This document shows positions 5,025-6,902 of a stretch of DNA of 6,902 nucleotides, in pieces. The first letter of the stretch is position 1. Each line of letters starts with the position of its first letter. This DNA comes from Candidatus Zhuqueibacterota bacterium (GTDB lineage Bacteria; SM23-31): NCBI GenBank assembly GCA_022562855.1, contig JADFON010000096.1, positions 1-6,902 on the forward strand, given 5' to 3'. The notes beneath the pieces were generated by a model. That model was not told the DNA's origin. It worked only from the letters and a program-made list of their open reading frames with translations, and did not search any database. The position numbers were made by a program, and so were the translations under genes.

Positions 5025-6902
5025 TTAGATACTGAGTTTTTGAATATTCCATTTAGATGTTACGAAGTCAAACACTATCCTCGTAAAAACGATAGCGGTA
5101 AACATACTCGAAGAAATTCCGATCATAAGCACCAATGCAAAGCCCTTTATGGCTCCGGTGCCAAATTGGTACAGCATCACCGCTGCTATCAATGTTGTCA
5201 GATTTGCATCGAGGATAGTTCTAAACGCCCTTGAATACCCGCTGTCGATTGCAGCACGAATCGTTTTCCCTGTTGTTAATTCTTCTCTTATACGTTCAAA
5301 TATTAGCACATTCGCATCGACTGCCATACCGATCGTGAGTATCAAACCCGCTATTCCGGGAAGCGTCAAAGTAGCATGAAAACCAGCCAGAATCGCCATT
5401 ACAAATAGTAAATTCAGCATAAGTGCAAGCGTGGCAATGATGCCGGACATCTTGTAATAAACAATCATGAACAGAAAAACCAGCGAAAAACCTACGATGA
5501 TAGACAGTGTTCCCTTTCTGATAGAATCGGCGCCGAGTGAGGGACCTACTGTTTGTTGTGCGATTATATTCATATCCGCCGAAAAAGCTCCTGCTTTCAG
5601 GACTATTGCGAGGTCTTTTGCCTCGTCCATTGTACCGATTCCGGTTATTTGCGAATTTCCCCCGCTGATCTTGTTAATGACCGTTGGGGCGGAAAAAACC
5701 TTGTCATCAAGAACGATTGCGATCCGGCTCTGAACGTTGTCACCTGTAATCTGCTCCCATCTTCTACTTCCGGCGCCATTCATTTCCATCGACACCATCG
5801 GTTTTCCTGCTGTTTGCAGGTCATATCCCTGACCAATCGTGACCCGGGCGTCAGTTATTACGTCTCCGCCAAGAGAAGCGTCCCTATCAAGTAGAAAAAG
5901 TTCGTAGTAATTTCTGCCGTCAATCACATCAGGTTTTGCGCTCCAATAGAATGCCGCATCGGTTGGGATAATTCTTTGAAAATCCTCGCGCGCCAATAAT
6001 CTGTTGATAAGCGCCACGTTATTTTCGATAACCCCATGCCATCCTCCGATAGTGCTTATGTTGATAAAGAATGATCTGAAGGGAAAATCGTCAAAGGTTT
6101 GCCGGTCAAATATAACTGTCGATTCTCCTAATTCCTCGGATAATGTGGAATCGGTTTGACCCAGCAACTCAGCGATACTCGTTTCTGTCATGGTGCTTGC
6201 CGCTTTTGGTGCGGTTGTAGAATCGTCAGCAGTTGATTCCTGCTCAGAGTCGAGTGTTTCTCCCAATTTATCCATTCTCATTAACTGGTCAAATGAGTCG
6301 AATATATTTTCTGCAACTTCAGCAGGTTTCAGAGGTTTAAACTCCAGTTTGGCTGTTCTGCCTACCAGCTCCTTTGCGCGTTCGACATTATCGACTCCGG
6401 CTAATTCAATTATTATCCTGTAATTTCCTTCTCTTTGAATATTTGGTTCGGCTACGCCAAACTCGTCAATGCGGTTTCTTAATATTTCAAGCCCCTGTAA
6501 AATTCCATCTTCCGACATATCGCGCAGATATTGTTCTATTGACCGGACATCGTTATTCTCATCGAGGCGTTTATCGTCGGTGAAGTAGCGTTCAAGCCTC
6601 AGGTTTCTTGTTTCCGCTTCTCTCAAAAACTGTGATAAATAATCTACCTCCAGTATCGAAACGTCCTGCATGTAGTTAAATAACTCGTCAAACCTCGTAT
6701 CTTTGTTTTCCGCCAATTGTTCTATCAAATCAGCAAGGTCTATCTCTTGCGTAAGTCTTACTCCACCTTGAAGATCGAGACCTCTTTTGAGAGCTTTTCG
6801 GCTGAGATCCGCCATTTCCAGTTCGTTGTCAGGATTATTCTTATATTCTTCAGACGTGTAGAAAAACGGGATGTTGACCGAATTGTTATAGTATTGAAAT
6901 GT
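5025..6902 (-). CDS. secD: Protein translocase subunit SecD, 5' partial
   Basis: The frame is open at the right edge and ends in TAA at 5025, giving 625 visible residues. The first visible residues (TFQYY, 29 codons before an internal ATG at 6815) are in-frame and SecD-like, so the true start and TM1 lie outside the window. Numbering from the first visible residue, the P1 domain opens with RGLDLQGGVRL (40-50) and runs through RNRIDEFGVAEPNIQREG. A Ser/Thr/Glu-rich stretch at about 215-261 separates P1 halves, followed by a further segment (SFFINISTIGG ... FYWSAKPDVI). P1-base/P1-head motifs follow: ITDARVTIGQGYD, VSMEMNGAGSRRWEQIT, IAIVLDDKVFSAP and QQTVGPSLGADSI. Five membrane helices lie at about 464-484, 487-507, 513-535, 562-584 and 586-609. 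The key GMAVDANVLIFERIREEL motif (525-542) is intact. SecD works with SecF in late Sec export using proton motive force. Confidence 0.97.
   Translation of the reverse strand, partial: TFQYYNNSVNIPFFYTSEEYKNNPDNELEMADLSRKALKRGLDLQGGVRLTQEIDLADLIEQLAENKDTRFDELFNYMQDVSILEVDYLSQFLREAETRNLRLERYFTDDKRLDENNDVRSIEQYLRDMSEDGILQGLEILRNRIDEFGVAEPNIQREGNYRIIIELAGVDNVERAKELVGRTAKLEFKPLKPAEVAENIFDSFDQLMRMDKLGETLDSEQESTADDSTTAPKAASTMTETSIAELLGQTDSTLSEELGESTVIFDRQTFDDFPFRSFFINISTIGGWHGVIENNVALINRLLAREDFQRIIPTDAAFYWSAKPDVIDGRNYYELFLLDRDASLGGDVITDARVTIGQGYDLQTAGKPMVSMEMNGAGSRRWEQITGDNVQSRIAIVLDDKVFSAPTVINKISGGNSQITGIGTMDEAKDLAIVLKAGAFSADMNIIAQQTVGPSLGADSIRKGTLSIIVGFSLVFLFMIVYYKMSGIIATLALMLNLLFVMAILAGFHATLTLPGIAGLILTIGMAVDANVLIFERIREELTTGKTIRAAIDSGYSRAFRTILDANLTTLIAAVMLYQFGTGAIKGFALVLMIGISSSMFTAIVFTRIVFDFVTSKWNIQKLSI

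Noticed and set aside
6813-6815. ATG at 6815 as the secD start
   Set aside because: The frame stays open upstream to the edge with SecD-like sequence (TFQYY...), and a start here would remove the first membrane helix expected in SecD.

Overview
This window carries seven genes, all on the minus strand. Read in the direction of transcription, from high to low coordinates, they are secD (5' end outside the window), secF, an exported M28-family peptidase of the glutaminyl-cyclotransferase type, a single-domain STAS (anti-sigma-antagonist) protein, a carbon-nitrogen hydrolase (nitrilase superfamily), a bactofilin, and a long outer-membrane beta-barrel protein whose 3' end runs off the left edge. 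There is no sign of mobile elements, CRISPR, RNA genes or horizontal transfer. The DNA is moderately AT-rich with uniform gene style throughout.

The organism is probably a Gram-negative bacterium of the FCB superphylum (for example Marinimicrobia, KSB1, Ignavibacteria or Calditrichota-like lineages). The grounds are the large outer-membrane barrel, a SecD with a long extra periplasmic segment, a periplasmic QC-type M28 enzyme, and the bactofilin. This placement is inference from protein style and has not been searched.

Layout: 5025-6902 secD (625 visible residues, open at the right edge); 103-bp gap; 4004-4921 secF; 19-bp gap; 3058-3984 QC-like M28 peptidase with signal peptide; 96-bp gap with a good sigma70-type promoter (TTGACT, 17 bp, TATATT) that overlaps a small hairpin; 2623-2961 STAS protein from a GTG start; 21-bp gap; 1777-2601 carbon-nitrogen hydrolase; 3-bp gap; 1393-1773 bactofilin; 192-bp gap; 1-1200 outer-membrane barrel (400 visible residues, open at the left edge). 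No gene-free stretch exceeds 300 bases.

The cluster reads as a cell-envelope neighbourhood. SecD and SecF drive late stages of Sec export. The QC-like enzyme is itself exported and could modify N-terminal glutamines on exported proteins. The last two genes share beta-helical, bactofilin-like sequence: one is a cytoplasmic bactofilin, the other an exported protein in which a bactofilin-like segment precedes an outer-membrane barrel. The predicted mature N-terminus of that barrel protein is glutamine, which makes it a plausible local substrate for the QC-like enzyme. The STAS protein and hydrolase have no obvious envelope role and their link is by operon position only.
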